NCBI GenBank assembly: GCA_040902225.1
Contig: JBBDXT010000004.1
Span: 872,309-936,308, forward strand
Reading direction: 5' to 3'
Source of the DNA: Chloroflexota bacterium
Lineage (GTDB): Bacteria; Chloroflexota; Limnocylindria; QHBO01
DNA: 64,000 bases
A model generated the notes under the pieces. The model was not told where the DNA came from, did no database searches, and worked only from the letters and a program-made list of their open reading frames with translations. Below, piece after piece: positions 16,917 through 29,276 of this stretch (positions are counted from its first letter, which is position 1; each line of letters opens with the position of its first letter). The translations under genes and the position numbers were made by a program.

Positions 16917-18497
16917 GTGCAACCGGTCGAGCAGGTCCTGGCGCTTCTGCTGGCGGTCGCGCTGCTCACCGTTGCCGCGCGGCGCATCGGTATCCCCTAT
17001 CCGATCCTGATGACCCTCGGTGGGCTGGCACTGGGCCTGGTGCCGGGGCTGCCGCACGTCGAGCTGGCGCCCGAGCTCGTCTTCCTGCTCTTCCTGCCGC
17101 CGCTCCTGTTCTCCGCGGCCTTCTTCACTTCGCCGCGCGAGCTGGCCGAACACGCGCGGCCGATCGGGCTCCTTGCGGTTGGGCTCGTGCTGGCCACGAC
17201 CGGGATCGTCGCCGTGATCGTGCACACCCTGGCGCCGGGAATCCCGTGGGCGGTCGCCTTCCTGCTCGGCGCCGTCGTCTCCCCGCCCGATGCGGTCGCC
17301 GCCACGTCGATCGCGCAGCGCCTGGGGCTGCCACGTCGCGTGGTGATCATCCTGGAGGGCGAGTCGCTCGTGAACGACGCCACCGCCCTGGTCGCCTACC
17401 GGCTCGCGCTGGCGGCGGCGGTGAGTGGCACCTTCTCGCTCGGGGATGCGGCGGTCTCCTTCGTGATGGTGAGCGTCGGGGGCGTGGTCATCGGCCTGCT
17501 CGCAGGATGGGCGATCACCTATGTGCTGGGGCTCTTCGAGGATCCGCCGGTGGAGGTCCTGCTCTCGCTGCTCGCGCCGTTCGGAGCGTGGCTGGCGGCG
17601 GAGGCGCTGGGGGTATCAGGCGTGCTCTCGGTCGTGACCGCCGGCCTCGTGGTCGGCCGGAAGGTGCCGCGCATCAGCAGCTCGGACACCCGCGTCCTTG
17701 GCTCCGGCGTGTGGCAGATGGTGGTCTTCACGCTCACCGGCCTGGTCTTCATCCTGATCGGTCTCCAGCTGCCGACCATCCTCGACACCCTTTCCGCCTC
17801 GCGCTCGTTTGGCGAGCTCGCGTTGTTGGCGGTGGCGGTCAGCGTGACCGTCATCCTGGTGCGGCTGGCGTGGGTCTTCCCCGGCACGTACCTGCCGCGT
17901 TGGCTGTCGTCGAAGATGCGCAAGCGAGAGCTACCGCCGGCGCCGCGCAACGTCCTGGTCGTGGGCTGGGCCGGCATGCGCGGCGTGGTATCGCTGGCGG
18001 CCGCCCTCGCCTTGCCACTCACCGTGGAGGGGGGCGCTCCCTTCCCGGAGCGCGATCTCGTCATCTTCCTGACCTTCTCCGTCATCCTGGCCACGCTCGT
18101 CGGCCAGGGGCTCACGCTGCCGTTGCTGATCCGATGGCTCGGCGTGGGCGACGACGGCTCAGCCGCGCACGAGGAGCTGCACGCGCGCGAGGCGGCGGTG
18201 CAGGCCGCGTTATCGCGCCTCGACGAGCTGGCCGCGGAGTGGCCGGGCCACCTCGAGCTGATCGAGCACCTGCGCGAACGCCACGAGCACGCCACCGAGC
18301 ACCTCGATCACGACCATGAGTCCGGCGAGGTACCGCAGGACCAGGAGGCAGTCGAGCACGCCATCATCCAGCGCGCGGTGATCGATGCCCAGCGCCTGGC
18401 GGTGATCGACCTGCGCGACCGCGGCGTCATCAGCGACGAGGCACTGCGCCGGGTGGAGCGCGGCCTGGACCTCGAGGAGCTCCGAGCAGAGGGGTAG
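16917..18497 (+). CDS. Na+/H+ antiporter, CPA1 (NhaP-like) family
   Basis: A 526-residue protein starting with GTG. Residues 1-410 hold about 12 membrane helices with the ion-binding motif VVSPPDAVAATSIAQ and the later LEGESLVNDATALVAYR; the paired N-D/S-D residues are typical of CPA1 exchangers. The last ~110 residues are a charged helical cytoplasmic tail. It should exchange protons for sodium or potassium at the membrane for pH and salt balance. It is divergent from the aminotransferase across 37 bp. Confidence 0.9.
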   Translation: MQPVEQVLALLLAVALLTVAARRIGIPYPILMTLGGLALGLVPGLPHVELAPELVFLLFLPPLLFSAAFFTSPRELAEHARPIGLLAVGLVLATTGIVAVIVHTLAPGIPWAVAFLLGAVVSPPDAVAATSIAQRLGLPRRVVIILEGESLVNDATALVAYRLALAAAVSGTFSLGDAAVSFVMVSVGGVVIGLLAGWAITYVLGLFEDPPVEVLLSLLAPFGAWLAAEALGVSGVLSVVTAGLVVGRKVPRISSSDTRVLGSGVWQMVVFTLTGLVFILIGLQLPTILDTLSASRSFGELALLAVAVSVTVILVRLAWVFPGTYLPRWLSSKMRKRELPPAPRNVLVVGWAGMRGVVSLAAALALPLTVEGGAPFPERDLVIFLTFSVILATLVGQGLTLPLLIRWLGVGDDGSAAHEELHAREAAVQAALSRLDELAAEWPGHLELIEHLRERHEHATEHLDHDHESGEVPQDQEAVEHAIIQRAVIDAQRLAVIDLRDRGVISDEALRRVERGLDLEELRAEG

Positions 18498-18538
18498 TGG
18501 GGGCGCGGTGCACACGGTCCCCGGGCGGGCTGGCGTCG

Positions 18539-18609
18539 GCGTCAAGCTCGGTCGTGCAGCCGTGCAGCCGTGCGGTCGTGCTGCACGACCGCACGAACGA
18601 CCCTGACAG
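18539..18609 (+). repeat. Palindromic intergenic element, copy 2
   Basis: A 71-bp element in the convergent gap between the antiporter and the DUF1684 gene. It opens with GCGTCAAGCTCG, has three CGTGCA/CGTGCG steps, a central GTCGTGCTGCACGAC palindrome (6-bp arms) and ends CCCTGACAG. It could serve as a hairpin between convergent genes, but the same element occurs in other contexts. Confidence 0.7.
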
Positions 18610-18632
18610 CGGCGGCGCGGGCGAGAACCCCC

Positions 18633-19451
18633 TCATTCAGCGGCGTGCCACGCCTTCTCCCCCGCCCCGATGCGCAGCGCGAGCTTGTTCTGCGGCGGCG
18701 GGAGCGGACAGGTGGCATACGGCGAGAAGACGCAGGGCGGGTTGTAGGCCAGGTTGAAGTCGACCACCACCGTGCCATCCTCGCCAACCGGCTCGGTGGA
18801 GAGGAAGCGGCCACCGCCGTAAGTATCGGTCCCGTTGGTCGCGTCGCCGAAGATCAGCCACAGGCAGCCGTCGCTATCGTCGCCCGGCAGGGCTGCAATG
18901 CGCCACATAGCCCCTTCACGTTCGAAGGCGACTGATCCGGGCGTCGCTTCCAGGCTGTGCGCACCGGTGATGTCCACGATCTCGAGCATCGCGTCCGGTG
19001 GCGCGGCCTCCAGCCGACCGGTGACGCGCCAGCTGGGATCAACCGCGAAGTGCGGCATGCCGGCGAATGTCGCCAGCGCCGGAGCCATCTCGTCACGCAC
19101 CCGAACGCCGAATCGGTCGCCGCGCCTGATCACGTGGAAGCGCAGGGATCCGAGCTCCAGCACCGTCGGGTCCCCCACCTGGTCGTCCAGCATCATCGTC
19201 TCGGGCAGAGATACCCCCTCGTGCGGCACGAAACGCACTCGGCCGTCCTCCAGCCACAGCGACCCGACCCGCGGAGGAATCTCGTGCCCGTGCAGGATCA
19301 CATCGTTGGACGGGTGCGCCCCGGCGTGGTTCTCCCCCGGCGTCAGCCAGGACAGCCCGACCAGCGCCAGCCAACCATCGGGGCTGCGCAGCCGTTCGTC
19401 GCGTCTCGCGCGCCACGATTCCACCTGGGCAAGATGCTCCTCCGGGGTCAC
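18633..19451 (-). CDS. DUF1684 family protein
   Basis: A 272-residue protein from the GTG at 19451, five bases beyond the gatA stop; longer frames would overlap gatA. It matches the DUF1684 pattern: DGWLALVGLSWLTPGEN near the start, AMWRIAALPG, LWLIFGDATNGTDTYGGGRF and the closing DFNLAYNPPCVFSPYATCPL with PPPQNKL. DUF1684 proteins are small beta-rich cytoplasmic proteins without a proven biochemical role. Here the gene is the third member of the gatC-gatA transcription unit and ends next to repeat element copy 2. Confidence 0.85.
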   Translation of the reverse strand: MTPEEHLAQVESWRARRDERLRSPDGWLALVGLSWLTPGENHAGAHPSNDVILHGHEIPPRVGSLWLEDGRVRFVPHEGVSLPETMMLDDQVGDPTVLELGSLRFHVIRRGDRFGVRVRDEMAPALATFAGMPHFAVDPSWRVTGRLEAAPPDAMLEIVDITGAHSLEATPGSVAFEREGAMWRIAALPGDDSDGCLWLIFGDATNGTDTYGGGRFLSTEPVGEDGTVVVDFNLAYNPPCVFSPYATCPLPPPQNKLALRIGAGEKAWHAAE

Positions 19452-19456
19452 GGGGG

Positions 19457-20965
19457 TCAGTCGTGAGCAGTTGGAGGTCGGAGGTCGGCGAAGCCGGCGG
19501 CGCGCTGGTAGGCATCGGCCACGCGCAGCACCGTCGACTCGTCGAAGGCCCGCCCGATCACCTGAAACCCCACCGGCAGCCCATCTGACAGCCCGCATGG
19601 GACCGATATCCCCGGCAGCCCGGCGATGTTGACCGGCAGCGTGCACGCGTCGTTGAGGTACATCAGCAACGGGTCATCGGTCTTGGCGCCGATCTTGAAC
19701 GCGACCGACGGCGAGGTCGGCGCCAGCAGCGCGTCGACTTTGGAGAGGACGCTGTCGAACTCGGCCTTGATCAGGGTGCGCACCTGCTGGGCCTTGACGT
19801 AGTAGGCGTCGTAGTAGCCGGCCGAAAGCGCGTAGGTGCCCAGGATGATCCGGCGCTTGACCTCCGGACCGAAGCCGGAGCCGCGCGTGCGCAGGTAGTT
19901 CTCGAGCAGATCGTCCTCGCCGGCGGAGAGGCCGTAGCGGATGCCGTCGTATCGGGCCAGGTTCGCGCTCGCCTCGGCCGGGGTGATGATGTAGTAGGTG
20001 GCCAGGCCGTGGTCGGTGGAGGGCAGCGAGACCTCGACGATCTCGGCGCCTAGCCCTTCAAGGACGCCGATGGCGGAGCGCACCGCCGCCTCGACCCCCG
20101 GCTCCATCCCCGCCACGAAGTACTCGCGCGGGACGCCCAGCCGCAGCCCGCGCACCTCGCCGGTCAGCGCCGAGGCATAGTCGGGCACCGGGATGTCGAC
20201 GCTGGTCGAGTCGCGTGGATCGTGCCCCGCCAGCGCCTGGAGGACCGCGGCCGCGTCTGCGACGGAGCGCACCAGCGGGCCGCACTGGTCGAGCGACGAG
20301 GCGAAGGCGACCATCCCATATCGGCTCACCAGCCCGTAGGTCGGCTTGAATCCCACGATCCCCGAGAGCGAGGCTGGCTGCCGGATGCTGCCGCCGGTAT
20401 CGGTCCCGGTTGCGAAGAAGGCCTGCCCCGATGCCACCGCCGCGGCCGACCCACCGCTGCTGCCGCCCGGCACCGTGCTGTCGTCCCACGGGTTGTGGAC
20501 CGGGCCGTAGGCGCTGTTTTCGTTGGACGAGCCCATCGCGAACTCGTCGAGGTTGGTCTTGCCGAGCAGGACGGCACCCGCGTTGCTCAGCCGCTCCTCC
20601 GCGTCCGAGGCATAGGCGCAGCGATAGCCCTTCAGGATGCGCGAGCCGGCCGTGGTCGGCAGGCCGCCGTTCGGCTGCCCGTCGTCGTCCAGGGCGCGAG
20701 TGACGAAGATGTCCTTGAGCGCGTACGGGATGCCGAGGAGGGGCCTGTCCGCTCCCTCGCCGGCCTTGAATGTGGCGTCCGCATCGTCCGCCGTGGCCAG
20801 CGCGCGCTCCTCGCCAACGGCCAGGAAGGTGTTGAGCCGCTCACCGTCGCGGGCGATGCGTCCCAGGCAGGCCTCCGTCAGGTCGCGGGAGCTGACCTCG
20901 CGTCGGCGAAGCAGCTCTCCGACCTCGGCGATGGTGCGGTCGGCGAGCGGGAGCGTGCCTGGCAT
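19457..20965 (-). CDS. gatA: Asp/Glu-tRNA amidotransferase subunit A
   Basis: A 502-residue amidase-signature enzyme. The catalytic triad is visible: K84 in GIPYALKD, cis-serine around S169 in PGGSSGGSAAAVA and nucleophile S193 in TDTGGSIRQPA. It hydrolyses glutamine and channels ammonia to GatB. It starts at an ATG at 20965 directly after gatC (4-bp gap) and is followed by the DUF1684 gene. Length is normal for GatA (~490). gatB is separate at 12777-14300. Confidence 0.95.
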   Translation of the reverse strand: MPGTLPLADRTIAEVGELLRRREVSSRDLTEACLGRIARDGERLNTFLAVGEERALATADDADATFKAGEGADRPLLGIPYALKDIFVTRALDDDGQPNGGLPTTAGSRILKGYRCAYASDAEERLSNAGAVLLGKTNLDEFAMGSSNENSAYGPVHNPWDDSTVPGGSSGGSAAAVASGQAFFATGTDTGGSIRQPASLSGIVGFKPTYGLVSRYGMVAFASSLDQCGPLVRSVADAAAVLQALAGHDPRDSTSVDIPVPDYASALTGEVRGLRLGVPREYFVAGMEPGVEAAVRSAIGVLEGLGAEIVEVSLPSTDHGLATYYIITPAEASANLARYDGIRYGLSAGEDDLLENYLRTRGSGFGPEVKRRIILGTYALSAGYYDAYYVKAQQVRTLIKAEFDSVLSKVDALLAPTSPSVAFKIGAKTDDPLLMYLNDACTLPVNIAGLPGISVPCGLSDGLPVGFQVIGRAFDESTVLRVADAYQRAAGFADLRPPTAHD

Positions 20966-20969
20966 CGCG

Positions 20970-21263
20970 CTAGCGCCCCTCCTCGAGCACGACCGGGACG
21001 CGCAGCAGGCCGCCCTCGCGGATCGGGGCCTCGGCCAGCGCCACCTCGCGGCTCATGCCCGGCCGGGCAACGTCGTCGCGCATCACGTTCTCGAGCGCGA
21101 TCACCTGCGCGGTTGGTCCCACCGAGCTCGTGTCGACGGCCGACAGCGTGCCCACCGCCTCCAGGATCCGGCTCAACTGTGGCACGAGCCGCTCGATCTC
21201 TTCATCGGTCAGGCCCAGCCGCGCGAGGCTGGCGACATGCTCGACATCGGATCGGCTGATCAT
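20970..21263 (-). CDS. gatC: Asp/Glu-tRNA amidotransferase subunit C
   Basis: A 97-residue GatC from the ATG at 21263. The sequence has the family pattern: VEHVASLARLGLTDEEIERL, then LSRILEAVGTLSAVD, the middle LENVMRDDVARPGMSREVAL and a final EGGLLRVPVVLE. GatC wraps around GatA and stabilises the GatA-GatB contact. It is first in the gatC-gatA-DUF1684 operon and divergent from the small gene at 21312, with a 48-bp shared upstream region. Confidence 0.92.
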   Translation of the reverse strand: MISRSDVEHVASLARLGLTDEEIERLVPQLSRILEAVGTLSAVDTSSVGPTAQVIALENVMRDDVARPGMSREVALAEAPIREGGLLRVPVVLEEGR

Positions 21264-21311
21264 GGTTCGATCATAAGCCGCTGATAAGCACCCGGTGCCC
21301 ATCCTGCCGCT

Positions 21312-21665
21312 GTGCCTGAGCCGACTCCCCGCGTTCCGCGTGATACCAGCGTCACATTCCGCGTTGACAACGATGTCCTCACCTGGGCACGCGCCCGGGC
21401 GTACTTCGGCGGTTCCAGTCTCAATGCCGTGATCCGAAGGTTCCTCGAGGAGTACGCCGCTGTCCCTCCCCGTTGGATGGCACGACTCCCGCCGCCATGG
21501 ACTCCCGAGAATCGGATCCGACCGGTGATGGACCCGATCGGAGCGGGCCATGGTGCGGCAGGGCGCACGGAGTCGCGGGCACCGAGCGACGTGGTCGACT
21601 CTGCGATCGCCGAGGTGCTGTGGGTTGAGGCTGATCGCGAGGCGATCCTCCGGCGTCAAGGTTGA
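21312..21665 (+). CDS. Small protein with a ribbon-helix-helix-like N-terminus
   Basis: A 117-residue product starting with GTG. Residues ~12-48 (DTSVTFRVDNDVLTWARARA, then FGGSSLNAVIRRFLEEYA) have the strand-helix-helix pattern of ribbon-helix-helix DNA-binding domains found in antitoxins. The remaining ~65 residues are Pro-rich and then helical, without a recognised motif. No toxin gene is adjacent. The last codons and stop lie inside repeat element copy 3. It may regulate itself or the divergent gatC; that is speculative. Confidence 0.6.
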   Translation: MPEPTPRVPRDTSVTFRVDNDVLTWARARAYFGGSSLNAVIRRFLEEYAAVPPRWMARLPPPWTPENRIRPVMDPIGAGHGAAGRTESRAPSDVVDSAIAEVLWVEADREAILRRQG

Positions 21666-21715
21666 TCATGCACTCGTGCAATCGTGCTGCACGAATGCAC
21701 GCGCGACCATGACAC
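21653..21715 (+). repeat. Palindromic intergenic element, copy 3
   Basis: A 63-bp element starting GCGTCAAGGTTGATCATGCA, with a central ATCGTGCTGCACGAAT palindrome and ending CCATGACAC. Left and right arms are imperfect inverted repeats. It overlaps the last four codons of the ribbon-helix-helix gene and supplies its TGA stop, so the insertion probably reset the C-terminus of that gene. Confidence 0.7.
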
Positions 21716-21753
21716 CGCGACGACACGCCGCTGCGCGGCCTTCAGCCGCCACA

Positions 21754-22632
21754 ATGACACGCATGTCTGACGACCCGCGTGCCATCGCCATCCCGATACC
21801 CGGCGGGCGGATCGAGGCGCTGCTTCTGCCCGGCGGCCCCGGCGTGCCGCTGCTGGTACTCGGCGGGGTTGAGATCGGGCTGCGGCCCTTAACGGGATCC
21901 GAGAACGCCCACGTACGGCGGTGGGAGCGTCGAACGGCTCGCCGACCGGTGGTGGTCATGGGGCGCCCGCTGCCGGACGACCCGGCCGATGCCGCCCGAA
22001 TGCTGCACCCACGGGCAGCGGCTGAGGCGGTTGCGCGCGGGCTGGAGGCGCTGCGCGACGTGGTGCCGCCGGTGGCGGTGGAGGCCGAATCAGGCGGGGG
22101 GCGCATCTCCCTGTGGCTGACGGTGGAGCATCCGGAGCTGGTGGCGCGCCTGGTCCTCTCCTCGGTTGCGTCGGAGACTCCTCCCGATTCGCCGATGACC
22201 GTGCGCATGGCCCAGTGGCTGGACCTCGCCGAGCGCGGGCAATGGGCCGATTTCTTCGCCCGGCTGGCCCGCCAGCTCAAGCCGGCAGGGAGCGTGCCCG
22301 CGGATGCTCCCGCGGGTGTCCCTGCGGTGAGCGGGGCGTTCCAGCCACACCCCTCCACCCCGGAGCGATTCATCGGGGAGCTGCGCGCCACACTCGACCC
22401 GAGCTCCTTCGTCACGGATCGGCTCAACGAGATCAGGGTCCCGACGCTGGTGCTGGCAGGCGGCAAGGACCAGGTGGTGCCATTGGCCTCGACGCAGCTG
22501 GTGGCCGAGACTATCCCCGGCGCGCGCCTCGAGGTCGATCCGGAGTGTGGGCACACCGTCCGCAGCTCATTCCGCGGCTACGACCAGCTGGTTGAGGCGT
22601 TCCTCGCTGAGGGCGACCGACCGCCGACCTAG
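21754..22632 (+). CDS. Alpha/beta hydrolase
   Basis: A 292-residue protein from the ATG at 21754; an ATG at 21763 is equally possible. The nucleophile elbow AESGG places S113 at the end of a strand (PPVAVEAESGGGRISLWLTV). Late motifs are LVLAGGKDQVVPLA with the acid and ECGHTVRSS with the catalytic histidine. There is no signal peptide. It is likely a cytoplasmic esterase or lyase-like hydrolase of unknown substrate. It follows repeat element copy 3 and overlaps the stop of the convergent MFS gene by 4 nt. Confidence 0.8.
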   Translation: MTRMSDDPRAIAIPIPGGRIEALLLPGGPGVPLLVLGGVEIGLRPLTGSENAHVRRWERRTARRPVVVMGRPLPDDPADAARMLHPRAAAEAVARGLEALRDVVPPVAVEAESGGGRISLWLTVEHPELVARLVLSSVASETPPDSPMTVRMAQWLDLAERGQWADFFARLARQLKPAGSVPADAPAGVPAVSGAFQPHPSTPERFIGELRATLDPSSFVTDRLNEIRVPTLVLAGGKDQVVPLASTQLVAETIPGARLEVDPECGHTVRSSFRGYDQLVEAFLAEGDRPPT

Positions 22633-23779
22633 GCGGGCGCCGCGTCCCGCAGCCACCGCCACAGGATGGCGGCCCCGATCAGCGCAACGCCGGCCGCGCT
22701 GAGGAAGGCGATCGGGGTCGTGCTCGCGGCCGCCACCGCGCCCATCGTGATCGGCCCCAGGCCAAACGCCAGGTCGATGAAGGCGCTGAACGTGCCCAGC
22801 GCGGCGCCGCGCTCATTGGCGGGCGCACGGGTCACCGTCAGCGAGGCGAGCGCCGGCGTCGTGAACGCCACTCCCAGGCCCAGCAGGAAGGTGCCGGCCA
22901 GCAGGCCGGACATCGTCGGCATGAGCCCCATCAGGCCAAGTCCGGCTGCGGTGATGAGGAGCGCCGTTCCGGACAGCCTGCGCGCGCCGATCCGGTCCGG
23001 CAGCCGGACCCCGATCAGCCGAGCCAGGATCACCGTGCCCCCAAAGGTGAACAGAAACAGCCTGGCTCCGTCCAGGCCCAGCGGGCCGACCACGTACGGC
23101 GGCATCAGGGTGAAATAGCCGCCCATACCCCACACGCCGGTCATCAGGATCAGGCCGGGCAGGATGCCTGCGGGGTGCAACGGGCGTCCCGGGGCAGTCG
23201 GCCCGGGCTCCTCCACTGGACGCGTTTCAGGCACGGCCAACGCAACGAGCGCGGCGATCGCCGCCAGGATGGCAGAGGCGATCCAGACCGCCGAGAAGCC
23301 CCCGGCCCCGAACGCGGCCTCCCCGATCAGCGGCCCCACCGCAATCCCGACATACAGCGACAGCGAGAAGAGAGTCAGCGCCTCGCCCCGACGCTCGGGC
23401 GGAGCCAGGTCAGCCTCGGCCGCGAAGGCCGCCACGAAGACCATCGCCTCGGCCACCCCGAGCAGGAGCCGCAGGGCTACCAGGATCGCCAGCGAATCGG
23501 CCAGCAGGTGCGCGAGCATGACGGCGCCGAACAGCAGCGAGCCACCGACCATCAGCGGCCGACGTCCGCGCCGATCCGCCAGGCTCCCGGCCAGGGGCCT
23601 CAGCACCAATGCGGACAGGCTGAACGCGCCGAAGGTCAGGCCTGCACCGAAGGCGTCAGAACCGAGCGGTCCGGTGGCGAAGCGCGCAACCAGGGCGAGC
23701 GAAGTGCCATCGGCAACGAAGTACGCAAGCGACGCGAGGCTGACCAGCAGGAATGGGCGGGTCAGGATGGGGGGCTTCG

Positions 23780-23783
<4 letters not shown>
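22629..23783 (-). CDS. Major facilitator superfamily transporter
   Basis: A 384-residue membrane protein with about 12 helices. The loop after helix 2 carries the MFS signature GSLADRRGRRPLMV, and a weaker repeat GVRLPDRIGARRL lies at mid-protein. The short loops resemble drug or sugar efflux members. The substrate is unknown. It starts with GTG overlapping the stop of the NIPSNAP-like gene (GTGA), making it the last gene of the dinB-like/ligA/NIPSNAP/MFS chain. Confidence 0.87.
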
Positions 23784-26659
<2,876 letters not shown>

Positions 26660-26698
26660 GCGGCGGATTCTAGTGGTCGGTGTGAGGGGGCGCCGCCT

Positions 26699-26759
26699 GT
26701 GTCGAGCCTGTTCGTGCTGCACGAACGCACAGCTGCACGGTTGCACGAGCAGCCGACGC
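26699..26759 (-). repeat. Palindromic intergenic element, copy 4 (inverted orientation)
   Basis: Read on the minus strand the element starts GCGTCGGCTGCTCGTGCA, continues with CCGTGCAGCTGTGCG and the central TTCGTGCAGCACGAA palindrome (7-bp arms, one central base) and ends TCGACAC. It lies between uvrD/pcrA and the DinB-like gene, which run in the same direction. It is the only copy inverted relative to the other three. Confidence 0.68.
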
Positions 26760-26785
26760 GAGGAGAGCTGCTTCCGGCCCGGCCC

Positions 26786-29257
26786 CTACGTTCGCTCCAG
26801 CCCGGCGTAGGCGGCGATCAGCTCCTTGACTCCCTGCCCCACGAAGGCGACGGTCACCCACTCATCTCCCTTCTCGAGCCGGCTCGAGACGACGATCCCC
26901 TCCCCAAACCGGCGGTGCCGCACCTTGTCGCCTGCCCGCCACTCCACGGTCGTGGCATCGGCGGTCGCCACCGCGTCAGGATGCTGGGCAGCGAAGGCGC
27001 CACTGCCCAGGTCAAGCTCCTCACCCTTCTCGTACTGTGACTGCGAGACGCGCTCGCGGGCGGCGTCCAGCTCCTTCCCGATCGGCACCGGGGCAGACAG
27101 GTCGGGCAGATTCACCGGCCGCAGGTTCTCGCGAACCCGATGCCCCGGCGAGCGATAGCCGCCCGGCAACCATTCGTCGTCATCGGTGCCGCGTCGCTGC
27201 CAGCCACCTTGAGCACCCCAGGCGCGGCGATATGGCGTTGCCGCCTCGCGGTCGGCCTCCAGCAGCTCCTCCGGCAGCTCGGCGAGGAAGCGCGACGGCT
27301 CGCTGGCGGCGCCCACCCCCCAGGTGGAGCGATGGTTGGCATGCACCAGGTAGAGCCGATCCTTGGCGCGGGTCATCCCCACGTAGGCGAGGCGCCGCTC
27401 CTCCTCCAGCTCGCGGTCATCCTCGAGGGCGCGACGGTGGGGCAGCAGCCCCTCCTCCAGCCCCACGATGAACACGATCGGGAACTCCAGTCCCTTGGCG
27501 GCATGCAGGGTGATGAGCGTCACCCGGTCGGGCCGATCCTCCAGCTCGTCCTGGTCGCTCACCAGCGCGACCTCCTCCAGGAAGCGCTCCAGTCCCTCCG
27601 GGATGGCCAGCTCGTTGAACTCGGCGGCGTGGTTGCGCAGCTCGAGCAGGTTCGTCCAGCGCTCCTCGCCGTCATCGGTCCCGTCCTGGAGCTGCTCGCG
27701 AAGACCGGTGCGCTCGTACACCGCGTCGAAGAGGGCCGAGGGCGGCTCCTTGGCGGCAATCGCCGCGAAGCCGCGCACCAGCTCGGCGAAGCCGGACAGG
27801 GCGGTGCGGGCGCGAGGCGACAGGTTCGGGTTCTCACCGGCACGCTCGATCGCGTCCCACAGCGTCCCGCCGCGAGCCTCGGCGGAGGCACGCAGCTCCC
27901 CCATCGTCTTGTCGCCGATTCCGCGCGCCGGTACGTTGATGACCCGCTCCAGCGCCACGCGGTCCGAGGTGTTGCGCGACAGGCGCACGTAGCCGAGCGC
28001 GTCTTTCACCTCGCGCCGCTCGTAGAACCGCGTACCGCCGACCAGCTGGTACGGGATCCCGAAGCGGACGAACGCCTCCTCCAGCACGCGGCTCTGGGCA
28101 TTGATCCGATACGTGATGGCGATCTCGCCGTAGCGCAGGGAGCCGGCCTCGTCATCGGCCCGGGCGGTGAGCATGGCGTTCAGCCCGCTGCGTCCGGAGC
28201 CCGTCAGGCGCTCGATCTGGCGGGCGACGAACTCAGCCTCCTCGTACTCGTTGTACGCGTCGAAGAGGGTGATCGCGGTGCCTGCCCCGCGGTCGGTCCA
28301 CAACTTCTTCTCCTTGCGGCCCTCGTTGCGCGACACCACCGCATGGGCGGCGTCGAGGATCGTCTGGGTGGAGCGGTAGTTCTGCTCCAGCTTCACAACC
28401 TTGGTGGTGGGGTGGTCGCGCTCGAAGTCCAGGATGTTGCGCAGATCCGCGCCACGCCAGGAGTAGATGCTCTGGTCGTCGTCGCCCACCACCGCCAGGT
28501 TGCCGTGCTTCGCCGCCAGCAGGCTGCAGAGCAGGTACTGGGCGCGGTTGGTGTCCTGGTACTCGTCGACCAGGATCTGCTGCCAGCGGCCCTGGTAGCG
28601 GGCCAGGACCTCGGGATGCTGCTCGAACAGGAAGACGGCGCGCATCAGCAGGTCGTCGAAGTCGACCGCGTCGTCCTCGTGGAGCTGCTCCTGGTAGGCG
28701 GCATAGACGCGGGCGGCCGTCTCGTCGTAGTAGTTCCCCGCCTGCCGGCTGGCCGTGACGGGGTCCGCCAGCTCGTCCTTGCGCTGGCCGATCCAGGCGA
28801 GCATTCCCGCGGGCGCAAATCGCTTCTCGTCGAGGTCCAGCCGACGCAGGATCCCCTTGACCATCGCCACCTGGTCGGCCCGGTCGTAGATGGTGAACGA
28901 CCTGGTGAGGCCGATGGCGTTGCCGTCGCGGCGCAGGATGCGCGCGCAGATGGCATGGAAGGTGCCGATCGTGGCCTCGCGTGCCGCCTCCTCCCCGATC
29001 AGCCCCGCGATCCGCTCCCGCATCTCGTTGGCCGCCTTGTTGGTGAAGGTCACTGCCACGATCTGCCACGGCCTGGTGCCGGTGGCGACCAGATAGGCGA
29101 CCCGGTGCGCCAGCACCCGTGTCTTGCCGGATCCGGCGCCGGCCAGGATCAGGAGCGGGCCGCCGGTATGCGAGACCGCCTCTACCTGGGGCGGATTCAG
29201 GCGCGCGAGGATCTCCTCCGGGCTGAGGATTGGAACAGCTTTGGGTTGAGGAGACAT
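26786..29257 (-). CDS. pcrA: UvrD/PcrA-type ATP-dependent DNA helicase
   Basis: An 823-residue superfamily 1 helicase from the ATG at 29257 (MSPQPKAVPILSPEEILARL). Motifs are complete: Walker A AGAGSGKTR, motif II LVDEYQDTN, motif III VGDDDQSIYSWRGAD, motif V TLHAAKGLEF and motif VI RRLAYVGMTRAKDRLYL. The C-terminus carries a Tudor-like segment (WRAGDKVRHRRFGEGIVV) that in PcrA contacts RNA polymerase. It unwinds DNA 3'-5' in nucleotide excision repair and in clearing transcription conflicts. UvrD and PcrA cannot be separated by sequence alone. A possible promoter lies at 29277-29305. Confidence 0.93.
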   Translation of the reverse strand: MSPQPKAVPILSPEEILARLNPPQVEAVSHTGGPLLILAGAGSGKTRVLAHRVAYLVATGTRPWQIVAVTFTNKAANEMRERIAGLIGEEAAREATIGTFHAICARILRRDGNAIGLTRSFTIYDRADQVAMVKGILRRLDLDEKRFAPAGMLAWIGQRKDELADPVTASRQAGNYYDETAARVYAAYQEQLHEDDAVDFDDLLMRAVFLFEQHPEVLARYQGRWQQILVDEYQDTNRAQYLLCSLLAAKHGNLAVVGDDDQSIYSWRGADLRNILDFERDHPTTKVVKLEQNYRSTQTILDAAHAVVSRNEGRKEKKLWTDRGAGTAITLFDAYNEYEEAEFVARQIERLTGSGRSGLNAMLTARADDEAGSLRYGEIAITYRINAQSRVLEEAFVRFGIPYQLVGGTRFYERREVKDALGYVRLSRNTSDRVALERVINVPARGIGDKTMGELRASAEARGGTLWDAIERAGENPNLSPRARTALSGFAELVRGFAAIAAKEPPSALFDAVYERTGLREQLQDGTDDGEERWTNLLELRNHAAEFNELAIPEGLERFLEEVALVSDQDELEDRPDRVTLITLHAAKGLEFPIVFIVGLEEGLLPHRRALEDDRELEEERRLAYVGMTRAKDRLYLVHANHRSTWGVGAASEPSRFLAELPEELLEADREAATPYRRAWGAQGGWQRRGTDDDEWLPGGYRSPGHRVRENLRPVNLPDLSAPVPIGKELDAARERVSQSQYEKGEELDLGSGAFAAQHPDAVATADATTVEWRAGDKVRHRRFGEGIVVSSRLEKGDEWVTVAFVGQGVKELIAAYAGLERT

Positions 29258-29276
29258 CGGTCCCTTGATTCTAGGG

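Noticed and set aside
15497-18319. A 940-codon plus-strand open frame
   Set aside because: It runs antisense to the aminotransferase and out of frame through the antiporter; its translation is Arg/Gly/Ala-rich low complexity.
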